From: Hyphodiscus hymeniophilus | Lineage: Eukaryota > Ascomycota > Leotiomycetes > Helotiales > Hyphodiscaceae | DNA: 64,000 bases | Direction: 5' to 3' | NCBI GenBank assembly: GCA_016508695.1 | Contig: VNKQ01000015.1 | Location: forward strand, 744,001-808,000 | Shown here: piece by piece, positions 11,688 through 23,902 of the stretch | Layout of the letters: every line of letters begins with the position of its first letter | How positions within the stretch are numbered: the first letter of the stretch is position 1 | The notes under the pieces: model-generated | The model's input: the letters and a program-made list of their open reading frames with translations, nothing else | What the model was told of the DNA's origin: nothing | Database searches by the model: none | Made by a program: the position numbers and the translations under genes

Positions 11688-13053
11688 ATGGCTACAACAA
11701 TGGCAGCTGCGAGACAGCCTTTCGCTCCCCTGAATGGATCCCGTCTGCAGAACCTTACGAACCTCAAGAACCGTCAGAATGGTATGCACAATTGTCCTAC
11801 CTCCTACCTCACCTCTCTCCACAAGCAATGAATCTCACCACCTATCCCACAGCTATCTCAACCCTCTCACCACCCAACAAGCGCAAAGCATCCACCCTCT
11901 CGTTCGACAACAACGATGCAGAAAACCTGGACCCTTCCCTCTTCCTATCTCCCAAGAAACTCAAATCCCCCGATGGATCCAGTGTCGATACCGTACAGAA
12001 ACCTACCAACTTTTTCCTTACGAAGGCACCCCCTTCCCCTCATGACTTCTCCACCCCCAAGTCGATCAATTCAACCCCCCGCCGACCAGTACTCCCCGCT
12101 CGTTCCCCAGCTCCTCGTCTCAACACATCCTCGGTCTCGAAGACTCCCCTCACAGCCCCCGCCGGCCGTTCGCCCACACGGAAACGTATTGGTCTCTTGA
12201 ATCGGAGGAAGACTGCCAGTCCATTCACAAGAGTCGATCCTCCTAAGTTCTCCACATCCTCTGGTGGGTTGGGATTCAGCATCGACGCAGCGCTGTCCGG
12301 TACCATCCCCTCGTATGCCAAACGTCAAGCTTCTCCCAGAGATGCGTTACCTGTCTCCCTACATGAGCCAAGCACGAAAGACTCTTGGTTCTTTGAGATC
12401 CATGAGGATACCGAGGAAGAGCTCGCGACGAACCTGATGGAGCATTCTACCTGCACGCTCGACATCAGCAGCGATGAAGAGAGTGCGAGACGGCTGAAGG
12501 ATGAGAGGGGCAAGGAGAACGTTCCTCCTCTAGACGATATCTCTCAGACTCGTACTTCAGCCCTTGTTGGTGACGTCGAGACGTCTGAGGCTTCGATGGT
12601 GCAACTGAAGGAGAGCGTAAGGGCGAGGAGGAGAAGAGACGTCGATGCTTGCGATGTAGATCGCTGTCCATTGGGCGAGATGAACGCAGAGGAGTTTTAC
12701 GCTGAGGGCTGTGATGGCTCTTCAGTCTTTCTCATACCCGCCGAATCTGACCCCGTGGTCGAGGGTGCCGAGCCAACAGATGTCGAGGCCATCGAGGAAG
12801 AGGTAGTCGGGGCAATCCCTACGACTTTCGATTTCATCGCCGAAGCCAAAGGGAAGGGGAAGGAGATCGATGTCGATGCTTTGATGACGAAGGATGATTT
12901 CGTCGTCGCTTCAAAAGCGAGCTTGTTGGAACCTATCGAGAAGGCGGAGGAGGGCTTTGAGGTCTGGGTAAGTCATCGATGTCCTCCAAACACTCTGAAC
13001 ACAACATCCTAACAGTTATCTAGGAGAGTGGATCTGCGAAGGGTGATGAGTAA
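11688..13053 (+). CDS. Conserved fungal protein with KEN box and CDK-type sites
   Basis: Exons 11688-11781, 11853-12967 and 13024-13053 give 412 residues. The start is set at ATG 11688 because the first exon (RQPFAPLNGSRLQNL) then splices in phase to AISTLSPPNKRK. The 462-residue frame that reads straight through the first intron is not the gene. The protein is largely disordered and Ser/Pro/Thr-rich. Visible motifs are SPKK, TPRR and SPTRKR (proline-directed, CDK-like sites), two lysine/arginine clusters that could be nuclear signals, and GKENVPP, a KEN-type degron for the anaphase-promoting complex. There is no catalytic domain. The motif set suggests a nuclear, cell-cycle-controlled protein, which is inference. 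The last exon adds only nine residues. Confidence 0.75.
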
Positions 13054-15414
13054 TGAGTGATGTCTTACTGTCGTTGTGCTCTCTTATATGGGTTTGGTCT
13101 ATACCAGGCGTTCGGTGGCGTCAAAGGCATGTTGGGTGCTGGGTTGTCTGGTTGCTGGCTCGCCTCTTGTATACGACTGCTTGTTTTGCTATAGGACTGC
13201 TGCACTTCGCGAGCTAATCGAAGTCTCTATCGCTACCCATTCTCTACCTCTATCATCCTTGTCCTTTTTGAAATATAACTCGCCCATGTCCGTCCTCCAC
13301 CCCATTATCCCACTCTTCTTCTCTGTCACGTACTCTACTAAGCATAGCATGTGACGTGTCTCCTAGGTCGCAACATCCCATTCCATTTCCATGCCTCTAC
13401 TCCTTCATGCGAGAAAGTCCCATGATTACGTACCTCCTCTCTCACCCAAAATATTTGGTGCATCCTAAGGGCACGTGACAGGATCGTTACGGGTCCGTAC
13501 CTGAGGTGGTAGGGTGGGGTGGGTAGATAAAATTAACTTAAGCGAGTTTTCCAACCGTCAGAATCCTAACCTCACCTCGACTCAGTTCCTTCATCTCTCA
13601 CCACTCACTACGTGCCAGCAATGAAACATTCTAGCCATTCCTACCAACCATCTATATTCGAATTTTCAGTTCTCTGTTTTGTGATTTGCTGATGTTCATA
13701 GTACTGTACCTACTTCGTGTCTGATTGCAAATTGCATATTGATCGAACCGAGCTCTGGTGCCGATGGCCGAGCCATCCTACCTATTTCTTCTCGTTATCC
13801 CTACCCTGGTCAACCTTTGAAGGTCTTGCTTAGTTCTCTTTGACTTGCCTTCCTAATCGCACTGTACTTGAATGAATATTGATTGATCCCATATATTTTC
13901 CGCTGCCCTTTGGTGATGGAGACGTTCGTGGAGGAGATGGCTGAGATGCTTGGGATGATTGAGCTAAGTGGCTTCGGGGGCGGATGTTGCTGGAATTGAA
14001 TGCTTTCCGAGTGTTGAGTTCAATTATCCGTGAATTGTATTGTGCGTTACTGCTTCGTGGTTTCTGGATAGGCCTGTCGCCGAAACTGGTCGAAGCCCCT
14101 TTGGCTGTTCGTCATTCACGATACCACTTTAGCTTGCAATCTTCTGAATCGTTGATGATTCCAATGGATGAGAGATATTTCATTATGGGCCAAGCGGTCT
14201 GATGTTATTCGAAAGCCGAGCTTGACATTTATCGATTTGGCGATGACCTTAATTGTGACCTTCTGGCCCAAAACCGCTTCAGCTCTGTACCAGAGTGACG
14301 AAAAAATATCTTATACAATGACACATGGATTCGACCAGTTTCATATGCCTAATTCGAGATGAGTCAATCTCGTCAGATGGTGTTCTTATGGTACATCTGA
14401 GATCGTCGTCGCCTTCTCGGCATTGGTGCACATTCTGGTTGACGTCTATATAATTCAAGATAAGCGAGTACTAGGTACAACAAACGAAACAAACTGCGGC
14501 CCCTCGGCGTAGTTGGTCAAAACCTTACTGCAAACTTGCGAAGTACCCCCTTCCCCTTCCCCACAACCATTCTTGGAATTAGTTAATTATCATACAGATC
14601 AGGGTTGCCGAAATTTAAATCACTTGGTTAACAGAGGCTTCGGCTGACGTCCAAGTCTTTGACGCACATAACTTTATAAGGACTAGTCACCGAGTGGTGG
14701 ATACCTTTTTGCTCCTGGGTTGCTTTCTCTTTTTGTGTTTTTTGTTTTTTTGGGGGTTGGGAAGGAAGTAGCTTTCCTCCCTTTATTTATACTTTATAAC
14801 GCGTCGTAGCAAGTCGACGCGAAGAAGGCAAAGCTGTTGATCGATTTAATCTCGTAAATACTGCAAAGTCTACAACAGCCTCGAATGGCATTTGGCCGCA
14901 TATAAATACCCCGTCCAGTACTTATATCAGCCTCAAGTTCGCTACGGACGAAAATGGATGTAAATAGATACTGATATACTGAGATTGTCCGATTCCTTGA
15001 CAGCGCCTTGGAAGTTTTAAGACGTTGAGTTTTTGGTTTGCAACAGATAATAGAGAGAGAGGATCCTAATAATGCAATTGCTTTTAAGGGATTAGGGTAT
15101 TCTGCTTGTTGCATCAAAAATATACCCAAAGCCCCTCTTGAACTTCAATATTTCAGACTTCCTTTGTACATCAAGGGCATATGATAATGCAATCAGGATA
15201 AAAGTACCAGCTTCACCTTTGGCAGTCTTCTCTTGATCCAAAATCCATTCTTGCAAGTTCTCTTCACAAGTCTTCTAACCTTCAGCCTTACAATTGACGT
15301 CATTAGGAAGCATATTCAAAACCCTCATACCACGTGTAGCAATTCGTATCGCGACCTGTGCGAATAGAATTTCTCCGTTAAACCACTTTCTCCCAAACAG
15401 CCATCACATTCACC
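13054..15414. other. Long intergenic region, no gene seen
   Basis: 2.36 kb with only short, low-quality open frames, such as 14794-15129 on the minus strand (111 codons, no known family). It includes T-rich runs near 14730-14760 and a CACGTG at about 13473. I searched by eye for tRNA-like T-arms and cloverleafs and found none convincing. Confidence 0.4.
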
Positions 15415-16029
15415 ATGGGAAAACGCAAGGCCGACTACACACCCGAGGAGGATGCTGCTGCAAAGCACAAACGAGCAGGACGCCGAGCCCGTCGTCGAGA
15501 CGAGCGCGAGGGCACCACCACCACCGCCGTCACCGCCCATCCCATCCTCCCAGCCGTTCCTCCCCCCTCCGGCGCTGTGGTGGAGATGACCAAGACCCTG
15601 GCCGCTACCCACCTCGGTAAGCTCACCACCTTGCCCTAGCATCATGACGCTAACAGCCAGACAGAGGAGAAGGAGAAGAAGCCCTCGGGCACAGAGCGGA
15701 AGAAGAAGAGACTGGTGCTGGACAACGGTTTCAACTCCGACTTCTGCAAATGGCTGGCGGACGATGGCGAGGACGAGGACGACGACGATCCGAGTCCGTC
15801 GTTCTCCGCACGGATGATCGAGAAGCGTGACCGGCGCCTTGCGAAGCAGGAGGCTGCCGCTGCTGGTGTTGGTGCTGGGGAGGGGGAGGGAGAGGGAGAG
15901 GGAGGAAAGGGCGCAAGCGGTGCTGACGCGGGCGGTCGAGAGGAGGTGGTGGGAAGGGGATTAGTGAAGGCGGACGGGGGGCCGGATTACTGGGAGGGAG
16001 ACATGGCGATGTCTTTCGACTTCTCTTGA
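15415..16029 (+). CDS. Small hypothetical protein, basic N-terminus, acidic and Gly-rich C-terminus
   Basis: Exons 15415-15616 and 15665-16029 give 188 residues. The acceptor at 15663-15664 is the one that keeps the phase into EEKEKKPSGTERKKKR. The start sits in a strong CACCATGG context. The N-terminus is very basic (KHKRAGRRARRRDE) and a second basic cluster follows the intron, both nuclear-localisation-like. The middle reads LDNGFNSDFCKWLADDGEDED, followed by an acidic run and an Ala/Gly/Glu low-complexity stretch. The tail is DYWEGDMAMSFDFS. I know no domain for it. The compositional layout resembles small nuclear or nucleolar factors, but no function is claimed. Confidence 0.65.
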
Positions 16030-16405
16030 TTTAGTGGTGGCTTCGCATCCCGTAAGTGGCGGCTTGGGAACGTTACCCTGAATGCTGTACTTGTTGGGTT
16101 AGATTGTGGCTTGGGAACCCGGAAGTACCCTTTATACCATATATGAATGCGGGGGGGGAGGTTTGCCGCTGATTCTATTATCCGGATGGCATTACTGTGT
16201 GTTCTTAATGTGCAAAGGAAGTCCAAGACAATAGATTTCAAGGATTCACGCATAAGATTTGACTATACTAGTACTTCAACATGTACTATATCCCAATCCC
16301 TCAAAGAGCAATGGTATAGTCAAAATCCTTATCCTATATCAGATACGCCAAATCTCCAAGCCTTAATCTCTCAAGGCGCGGTCAAAGATTGGGACCCCAC
16401 ACCTC
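16030..16405. other. Convergent intergenic gap
   Basis: About 380 bp between two converging genes, presumably both 3' UTRs. Nothing recognisable except a run of nine G near 16151-16159. Confidence 0.4.
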
Positions 16406-18880
16406 TTAGTTCGAGCCGTTACACTTGGTCAAGTCACTCTGCCCACAAGTCCTGAAGTCATTCAAGCCAATATTGCTAGAAACCTGAGCCAGCGTTCGTT
16501 GCGTCATTCCCAGTTCCACCGTGAGGTGGAAGGCTCCCCCCGTTGTTTGAGCAATAGGGAATTTGAGAGGTGGTGAAGTGACACTGCCCTGGAACAGCGT
16601 GTAAGCGCCCCTCTTCTCAAAAGGCGTCAGCGTGAATGGCGCCTGCAAGTAGGTTATCGACACGGAGCCATCTTGTCCCGAGGGATAGAGCAGAGTGGCG
16701 TGCAACGTCGTGCCCGTGGGAGCGAGCGTGGTCAGCAACTGCAAGGGTCAGTTTGTTTTCGAGAACAGGTGATGAGTAGCTTACTGCAGCACGGACGAGG
16801 ACCTGTGGTAGATTGGTCCAGCTCATCGAGGGGACAACGAAGAGATTCTGGTTGATCGCTTCGGTGTATACCCCTCCGACGGTGATCGAGTTGACGCTGG
16901 GATCGATGGTGTCGTTGAAGGCGTAGAAGGTGGTATTGCCGAAGAACGGGAACCTTAGGCCGCCGCTCCCTGCGTTCGCAAAGGGGTCTTGCAGAACTGT
17001 TATCACAGTTAGTTAGGTTTCATCAACTATGATATCCGGGTACTTACCTCCAGGTTGACTAGTCTTTGGGCCAGGACTCCCTCCACCTGCAACATCGGAT
17101 CAGTAAATGCTCTCTCTGGGTAAGGGAGGGATCCCCCAAGGCGATACCAGGACAGAAGAAGGAAGATCACACGATGGGAGGTAAACGAGGATCGACAGAG
17201 AAGACTCAATAAGATGTGTACGAGTCGATCACTCTTACAGCCGTACCATATTGATAGGATGCAGTTCCCGGTGCGGTAGTCTTTCCGAATGTCCCAAATT
17301 GTCCGGAATGAGCAATAGCATTGGTCGCAGTGAAATCCAGATTGCTGTGCATCACAATCCATTTACTGGGTCCAATAGGACTAGAAAGTGTGGCTTGATA
17401 CAATAAATCAAAGTCAGCATTGCTTTACGGGGCATCCAGAAGAGCTTTGAGTGTGTCTCCGGAACAGAGGATAATAGGTTTATAATAAGCCACCACGCTC
17501 GTGACTTTGAAAAAAGAATTGGTGGGATAATACTTACTTCCACTTGGTACTGTATCGATCATCTTCTCAAATATCGGAAAACAAGTATTTTCAAAAGTTG
17601 TTTGGGACTGTGCCATTGCTTTGATGGTGGCATTGCCGTCTGTATCATTGAAAAGACGCAAGTCGGATCGGCCAGCAGCATCCGCTGTAGTGACCATTGG
17701 CCCGCCAGCCTTGCCCGTCCCTTTCAGATAGTCTTGGAGGCCCACAACATCGAATACAAAAGGAGTGTCGTCGAAAAAGTCGATCTCGGTCGACCTATAA
17801 GGTGGTTCATCAGCACCGCTTACCTTGTCAACAAGGTACCGCTTACCCAAATGTGGAGTCAGTCCCAACTCGAAAGTGTTAGCTTGGGAGAGTATCTTTT
17901 GGATAGCATAACTAACCAATCGTAGAAAAGTCGATACCATGAACCCCTCCTATTGAATGTCCGCACGCGCTAGGTACTCATTTAGTCTCGAGAAGGTTCC
18001 CAGCAAGGAGTATTACTTACACTGCCTGGACCAATTCAATCTGACTAAACCCAGCATTGGCGAAAGCAGCGGTCTGCACTGCAACGGAGTCGAAAGGTCC
18101 CGGAACACCTGATGGCCCAGCTTTCTTCGCATCGATTCTCCCAGCTTTAAGTTGTATCATGGGGGAATTTGGGTCGCACGACAAAACAGCTTCGGCGATT
18201 CCCTAGATCTCCTGTTAACGTAAACAACTTGCAGTTGGAATCCACATTACCTACTAAGGCAATGAAATCGGAGGTGGATACGAGGACATTTGAGAATAGG
18301 TTAAACTACATTAATCAGCTTTAGGTACATTCAAAAAGTTATCATAGGACACTTACCCCGATGATTGTTCTATCAATGAAGTTCTCTTGGTCAAAAAAGG
18401 TCGTCCCAAGGTTTTCGGGTCGGCCTGACTCAAAACCAACAGAGGCATCGAGGCCGCTGTAACTGTCAATCTTCACCACTCCGCAGGTTTAAAATGGCAT
18501 CCATTGCTCACCCAGTACCGGCGGTAACATTTGCGGTGACGAAGTCATGGAAAACAATCCTCACCCATTGAGCTGCAGTCTGCTCAATATGTTAGTTCTT
18601 TAGAGTCCAGCTCTGGATTCCTACCAAGAAAAATAGCAGAAATGGCAACCGATATTTGGGGAAAGCATACCTGGTCACCAGCTACAGCTGGAGAGTTCTC
18701 GGGAGGTCCGTTCAACAGGAAGTCGCAGGGAGCAACCTGGAAGTCAATGGTACCGGGAGTGAGCATCAACCGCTCAATAGCTCGGACTTTCTCGGAAAGA
18801 AAGATACCATTTGAGTCTGGATCAGTGCAGTCCAAGCCTTGGAACTGCAAGAACAGAGTGATGAAGAAGACGAGCAGCAT
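16406..18880 (-). CDS. Secreted class II-type heme peroxidase, 13 exons
   Basis: Exons 18880-18671, 18579-18512, 18456-18357, 18305-18255, 18202-18021, 17969-17917, 17868-17847, 17794-17538, 17504-17429, 17380-17247, 17086-17048, 16996-16785 and 16738-16406 join in phase to 578 residues. The first 18 residues are a signal peptide (MLLVFFITLFLQFQGLDC). The distal heme site RIVFHDF places Arg77 and His81. The proximal site ACGHSIGGVHG places the iron ligand at His208. GGLDASVGFE and LKAGRIDAKKAGPSGVPGP are further class II peroxidase blocks. The half after about residue 330 is a beta-rich extension found in a group of ascomycete extracellular peroxidases. One exon is only 22 nt, and one donor (GTACGG) was chosen because it alone keeps the frame. 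The electron donor is unknown. Confidence 0.85.
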
Positions 18881-21386
18881 ATTATCGCTAGTGATAATTT
18901 GGATAGGTAGGTAGTGTGTCGGAGTGACAACATACCAAACGGTAAGAGAAGTGAGGGGAAGCTGAGCTTTATATCTCATTTGCAGTGTATGTCAACCCCG
19001 GACACTTAGAAATGGATCCGGAGGCGGCTTGCATAACAAATCCACCTCTCCCAATACGCCTGTGAATTGTACGGACAACGATTGGAAGACAGTACTGACT
19101 TAGGTCTCCTGTTCTAGTTCCTGTCACGGACTAGAGATACTACTCATCTTCCATATGCTCTGATACCCAAGACAGTGAGATGGAAAGACGGTCCGCAACG
19201 CGACGTTATAATTCTTTGGAATGAGATTTAAGTGCTAAGATATGCTACCAACCTCCAATCAAAAAGCCAGTCTGCCGATGTGTGTCTTTTGCAAGCTCAA
19301 CGTTGCACACCGCAAGGCCCGAAGTGATTGAGAGGGAGAGGTCAGTGGCGTTTATTTTCTCCTGCACAAGAGCAATCATCGCATGTATGATTGGATAGTC
19401 ATCTGAAGAAAAGAGCTGCAGCAAAAGCCCCGATGGATTGTGCCGTAAAGTAATCTGATGTGGTACCTACATGAGGAACATCGGCGTCTTGGGTTTGACG
19501 CCGAGCATCAGCAGTTCATATCCTGGGATTTGTTCTGGACCGTGGCCAGCATTTGGTAATCGGCTCCAGGATCTTTCGTATTTGATGTGTTCCGCTACAC
19601 CTCCGGTCTGACTCCATTGGAGTCTCGACTCTTAGCACAATGCTCTACGAAAACGACTTTGGATAAGCAACCATCTCCGATGTAACCGTGTGAGCAGACC
19701 AATGCAATAGAGCTTGAGAGGTACTTTTCAGGAACAGGGCGTTCAGTAAGCTTAAAGACGGCGATCTAACGTGTGCGTTGCCTTGCATGAATAGCCCATA
19801 CGTCTAATCAACTGCCTGTTCGGCGGTTGCTTGGCCTGGCGATTCTTATGCATAGCGTTGGTATGGCAGATTTGTGGAGGCTCACCAGTCCAGCCTTGCC
19901 CTTATTACTGCAAGCCCGATTCTGCATTCATGAACCGACTTACATGGACCAATGCAGGTCGACCCGAGCTATCGAGAGCTATCGTTTCTGCACAACTATT
20001 CCGAGAAATGATTCGGGTGTGCAGGCTGACCCGGCCACCCGACACTCGAGGATCTTGACGGTCGTCCTGGTTGGGGGGGTTCATGTATATGATGAGAAAT
20101 GCGGCTGACAACGGCCAAGGTTGGTGAGATCGGATATCAGCAGACTTCTGGGTATTCCAGAGCTACTCAGCTCGGCGAGTATCCGAATGTTACACAAAAA
20201 CCCTTGAACGTGGGTAGATCCTGGTCGAAAGAATTTCAAGTCCCTCTGGTGAGTATTGATCACTCACACGTGCAAGACAATCACGCTGAGTACTCACTCA
20301 CCGTGGTAGTGTGGGAGGGAGAAATGCCGGAAATCGAAGCTGCTTTGCATCAATATTCAATAGTGCAAGTTCCTCCCAACTAGACTAAGAACACGAATCA
20401 CACACCTTGTGCAGTGGGATCAGTATGCGCGAGCTGGCAAAGACAAGCGGCCAAATACGAAGGTACATGAGAACAGTACTCACCTACTGGAAGCAGACTA
20501 GTTCTTCTGATTATGGCCTTGGACCCACCGCTTCCTTGCGCGTTGACTTCTCACTGTAAGCAAGTTCTGCCCGTATGCCGACTGGACATAGAGAGAGGGT
20601 CTCAAAGCCCGACTGATTTAACTTGTATCTTCTGTTGTGTAAGAGAGAGAAAGAGAGCGGAAGAAAGCGAAGGTTGCTGCTGAGGGAAATGCTCCAAGTT
20701 CTAAATTGTGCGGTGACATGGAGCGCAAAAGGACGTCTCATCATCCCAGACACCTGGTACTCGAGTAATGAGGCTTGAACATCGGACGGCTCAACGGCAT
20801 TTGAATCTTCGATACTGTAGTCTGTACGGCAAGGTGCAGCGCGGCAAGCTTCCGACCGTTGACCCGGGAGCGGATGCACGTCGTAAGCGTCTTTTGGGAT
20901 CATTGTTTCTCCAGTCGTGCGCCTGCAAGGGGGCATGCGGATGGGTTCACCACGTCGCCCACAGCCTATCGTTGGCTGAGTAGAGTGAGTAATGCTGACA
21001 GGCTTGCTTGAAGTGACCACCATGGACGACTCGGGTTCAAAAGACGCTCAACGTTGTACTCGGTAGAGGAGAGGAAGGATGGGAACAAATTCAACAAAAG
21101 TCATTGGGTCAGACGTCCTCCCAAACATGACCATCTCGTATTCAAATGAAGAATTCCTTCACACCACGACTGCCGAGACGAAATTTTGAGATTTGATAAC
21201 GTCACGTGATTGAAGATGTCCTTTAGTGGAGTCCGTTTTGCAAAAGCCATCTGTTGCTCAGAGTTCAACATACTCTCGGTGGCAATGCTGTTCTAGATCG
21301 AAGTCTGAGGGTTCCCATGAAGCCTTGATACCAATCAACACCCACATGTTCTGACCACCACTCCATCATTGAATACCGATACACTT
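18881..21386. other. Long intergenic region upstream of the peroxidase
   Basis: 2.5 kb without a supportable gene. Open frames at 20099-20383 (+) and 20511-21023 (-) have no recognisable family. A palindromic TCACGTGA lies at 21202-21209, the core bound by Cbf1-type bHLH factors; its role here is unknown. Confidence 0.4.
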
Positions 21387-22322
21387 TCAAGATAAATACT
21401 CGTAATGCTCCTCACGAATGGCTTCGCTCCAGGACATCTGTGCAATGACCATCCTAGTATACCCACACATAACGCCTGATAAAATGGTGAACTCCTCGAC
21501 CATATCCTCTTCCGCTGCTTTCCGCGCCGCTCGATCAGCGTCTTGATTCAAAGCTCGAGGAATACGCCAAAAGAGGACCCTGATCCCATATTGGTCAAGT
21601 CGACGCACGGCTCGTAAGAGAAGCTGCCAGAGATCCTGATTTTTGACCGTGTCTTTGCCCGAAGTGCGCCATCCATTCGACTCCCACTTCTTGACCTAAT
21701 GGATACAATGTCAGTTTGTACTATCAAATAAGAAGAAGATTTCCGTGAGTGTACCCATTCAGTAGCGCCAATAGCCACGTACTCGGAGTCGGTCGCAATG
21801 ACTAGACTCTTCCATCCCTCTCCTTGCCAGAGACGATAAAGCAGGGCGGCAATGGCAGCTCGAAGCTCGGCCCGGTTACTGGTTGGGACATGTGTTTCCT
21901 GAATCCGGTCCTTGGTTCTCGAGACGAGATGCGAAGGTAGATTCCGCAGGGTTGGGAGAAGGCCGATGCTTCACCGCAAACCCAGCTCTCGCCCCCTCCT
22001 GTCCATTCTGAAGACATGATCCGTCGGTCCAGAGGAGGATCTGGTCAGGATCAGATCGGCGTACGAACCGCAGGTGCGGGACCGAGTTCGGTAGGGTCCG
22101 ATAGCCAGGGGTGAACAGTTCCTCCGGTGTATCAGAGGCACAAGGAGGGATGAAAATTGCAGGGAAAGCGAACGTGGGAGGACCAAGAGGTAGTGGATCC
22201 AATAATATAGGGTTATAGACTCCTGGAATTCCAGGCTCTAAGATACCACCAGGAACAACGTAAAATTTGATCTCTCGCGGATTCCGAGACATGGCCAAAT
22301 GAACAAGAGAGTGATATCGCAT
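21387..22322 (-). CDS. RNase H-like protein with a frameshift
   Basis: Coding pieces are 22322-21755 and, after an intron (GTACAC...TTAG), 21695-21387. All four RNase H acidic positions are visible: Asp in LLWTDGSC, Glu in TSNRAELRAAI, Asp in VIATDSEYV and Asp in NQDADRAARKAA. Family members hydrolyse RNA in RNA-DNA hybrids. The frame breaks between LENQGPDSGN and VPTSNRAE. One surplus base near 21888-21897, in or beside short T and G runs on the plus strand, shifts translation into an early stop. Everything before and after the break is well conserved, so this is either a sequencing error or a very young pseudogene. The start is ATG 22322. Removing one base would make about 291 residues. The sequence resembles the host-type fungal RNase H family, and no reverse transcriptase lies nearby. 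Confidence 0.75.
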
Positions 22323-22643
22323 AGCATAGAAAAGCCTGATGTTTCGCGTTGGTCTGACCACGTCTTCACGTGATGAGCATTGGAGCTATTTCACATGATA
22401 TGAAAATCAGACTACTTGCTTGATGCCAATTGGAAACGAGTGATCATAAGACTTTTGTGAAAGAGGAGAATTTGGAGAGAGGAAGCCAAAAGTCGCACTG
22501 CGACGTAACAGGCTTGGATTCACCAATACCGTTTCATGAACCGTCATCATATCATACAAATAATGTAGATGCAGTCATTGTCCAACAATTTCCCTTTCCA
22601 ATGAACGCCGTCGCTATGCACCGTCTCTTATGCCCAGCCTTTT
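22323..22643. other. Intergenic gap
   Basis: 321 bp between the RNase H-like start and the CFD1 stop. It has a TCACGTGA-like element at about 22366-22373 and no gene. Confidence 0.4.
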
Positions 22644-23640
22644 CTACGCAATAGCAGTACCCACAACGCGCCCTTCAACCACATTAATAACATCATTTGT
22701 GATGTCCTTGAAAATCGAACTCAACGAACAGTCTTTGTACTTCTCGACGAGAAGACGCGGATCCTTGACATCAGCAGCTAGATCCCCGCCATTCTGCACA
22801 TTGAAAGGCTGTCCATTGACGAGAGTACCCACAGGGTACACCGGTCTTCTTCCCGTCTCGACCAACATCACAAACTGTGGATCGATTGGGACGCTTCCCA
22901 GGAACCTCACGTTGAATTCCCGAGCCATGACCTCGCCTCCCCCTTTGCTGAAAACATTTGTGCATTCCGAGCAGTTCGGACACACAAAACCACTCATATT
23001 CTCTACAACCCCAATCACATTTATGCCTGTCTTAACACAAAAGTTAAGCTCCTTCTTCACATCCGCGGTCGCCACAGCTTGGGGTGTCGTAACAACCACA
23101 GCACCCGCAACCTGTCCCGGCAGGGCGTTCTTCAACAGCGTCTCCGCAAGGGAAATGTGTTCATCGCTCGTCCCCGGTGGAGTATCGATCAGGAGATAAT
23201 CGAGCTCTCCCCAGAGCACATCCGTCAAGAATTGTCTAACCATCGCAGTTTTCTTGGGTCCTCGCCACACAACCGCATCTCCCCGTTCTCGTAATAGGAA
23301 GCCTAAGCTCATACATGATAAGGAGCCAATATTTGCGGAAGGATTGGAGGCATGTACGGGGACGGGGATCCAGCCGCCGGGGGCTTGGGTGACTTTTGCG
23401 GATTCGATGCCGAAGAGACGGGGAATGGAGGGACCTGTGAGGTCGATATCGAGGATGCCAACCGACGAGCCGGCGAGGGACAAGGAAAGTGCAAGCTGAG
23501 TCGTTATGGATGATTTCCCCACGCCACCCTTGCCCGAGAGGACCTGATATTGTCAGTTGCTGGCGATGGGATATTGGACTAGGAGAGATGGCTGCATGAG
23601 AACGTACAAGAACTATGTGTTTGACTTTATCGAGTGACAT
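22644..23640 (-). CDS. CFD1: Cytosolic Fe-S cluster assembly factor CFD1 (NUBP2-type P-loop NTPase)
   Basis: Exons 23640-23608 (11 codons) and 23543-22644 give 310 residues. Splicing GTACGT...CAG places the first exon in front of VLSGKGGVGKSS, the deviant Walker A of the Mrp/Nbp35 family (about residues 12-23). DIDLTGPSIPRL, DTPPGTSDEH and GVVENMSGFVCPNC follow; Cys199 and Cys202 form the CxxC that binds the bridging 4Fe-4S cluster. There is no N-terminal cysteine cluster of the Nbp35 kind, so it is the Cfd1 partner. With Nbp35 it forms the scaffold for cytosolic and nuclear Fe-S proteins. The length is normal for the family. It is divergent from the large acidic protein gene at 23903. Confidence 0.93.
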
Positions 23641-23902
23641 CTTGGATAGTAGAATCTGACTCAGTCTGCGGTATCATGTAATTGACGCATTATCGAAGTC
23701 GAGTCAAGAGCTGAGGGGGAAGAACAAATTGTTATCGATTAGCAATCCAGGATCCGTTTTCGCTCCACCAAAACAACGGGGGCATTTCTCCGCGTTCCGA
23801 CGCCAAGGGACAACTGACATGAACAGACAGTTCTGGCAATTGACATCTCCACGACTCGTTTTTATGAGATTCTTCAAACACGTTATATCAATATGAGAGT
23901 GC
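23641..23902. promoter_or_regulatory. Shared divergent promoter region
   Basis: The 262 bp between the CFD1 start (minus) and the start of the 23.9-kb gene (plus) must hold both promoters. I see no clear TATA box. Confidence 0.5.

Noticed and set aside
14480..14570. tRNA-like string (GGCGTAGTTGGT) near 14510
   Set aside because: No matching T-arm, acceptor stem or anticodon loop can be folded around it.
20511..21023. 170-codon minus-strand frame in the peroxidase upstream region
   Set aside because: No motif, no start context and no splice partners; looks like chance.
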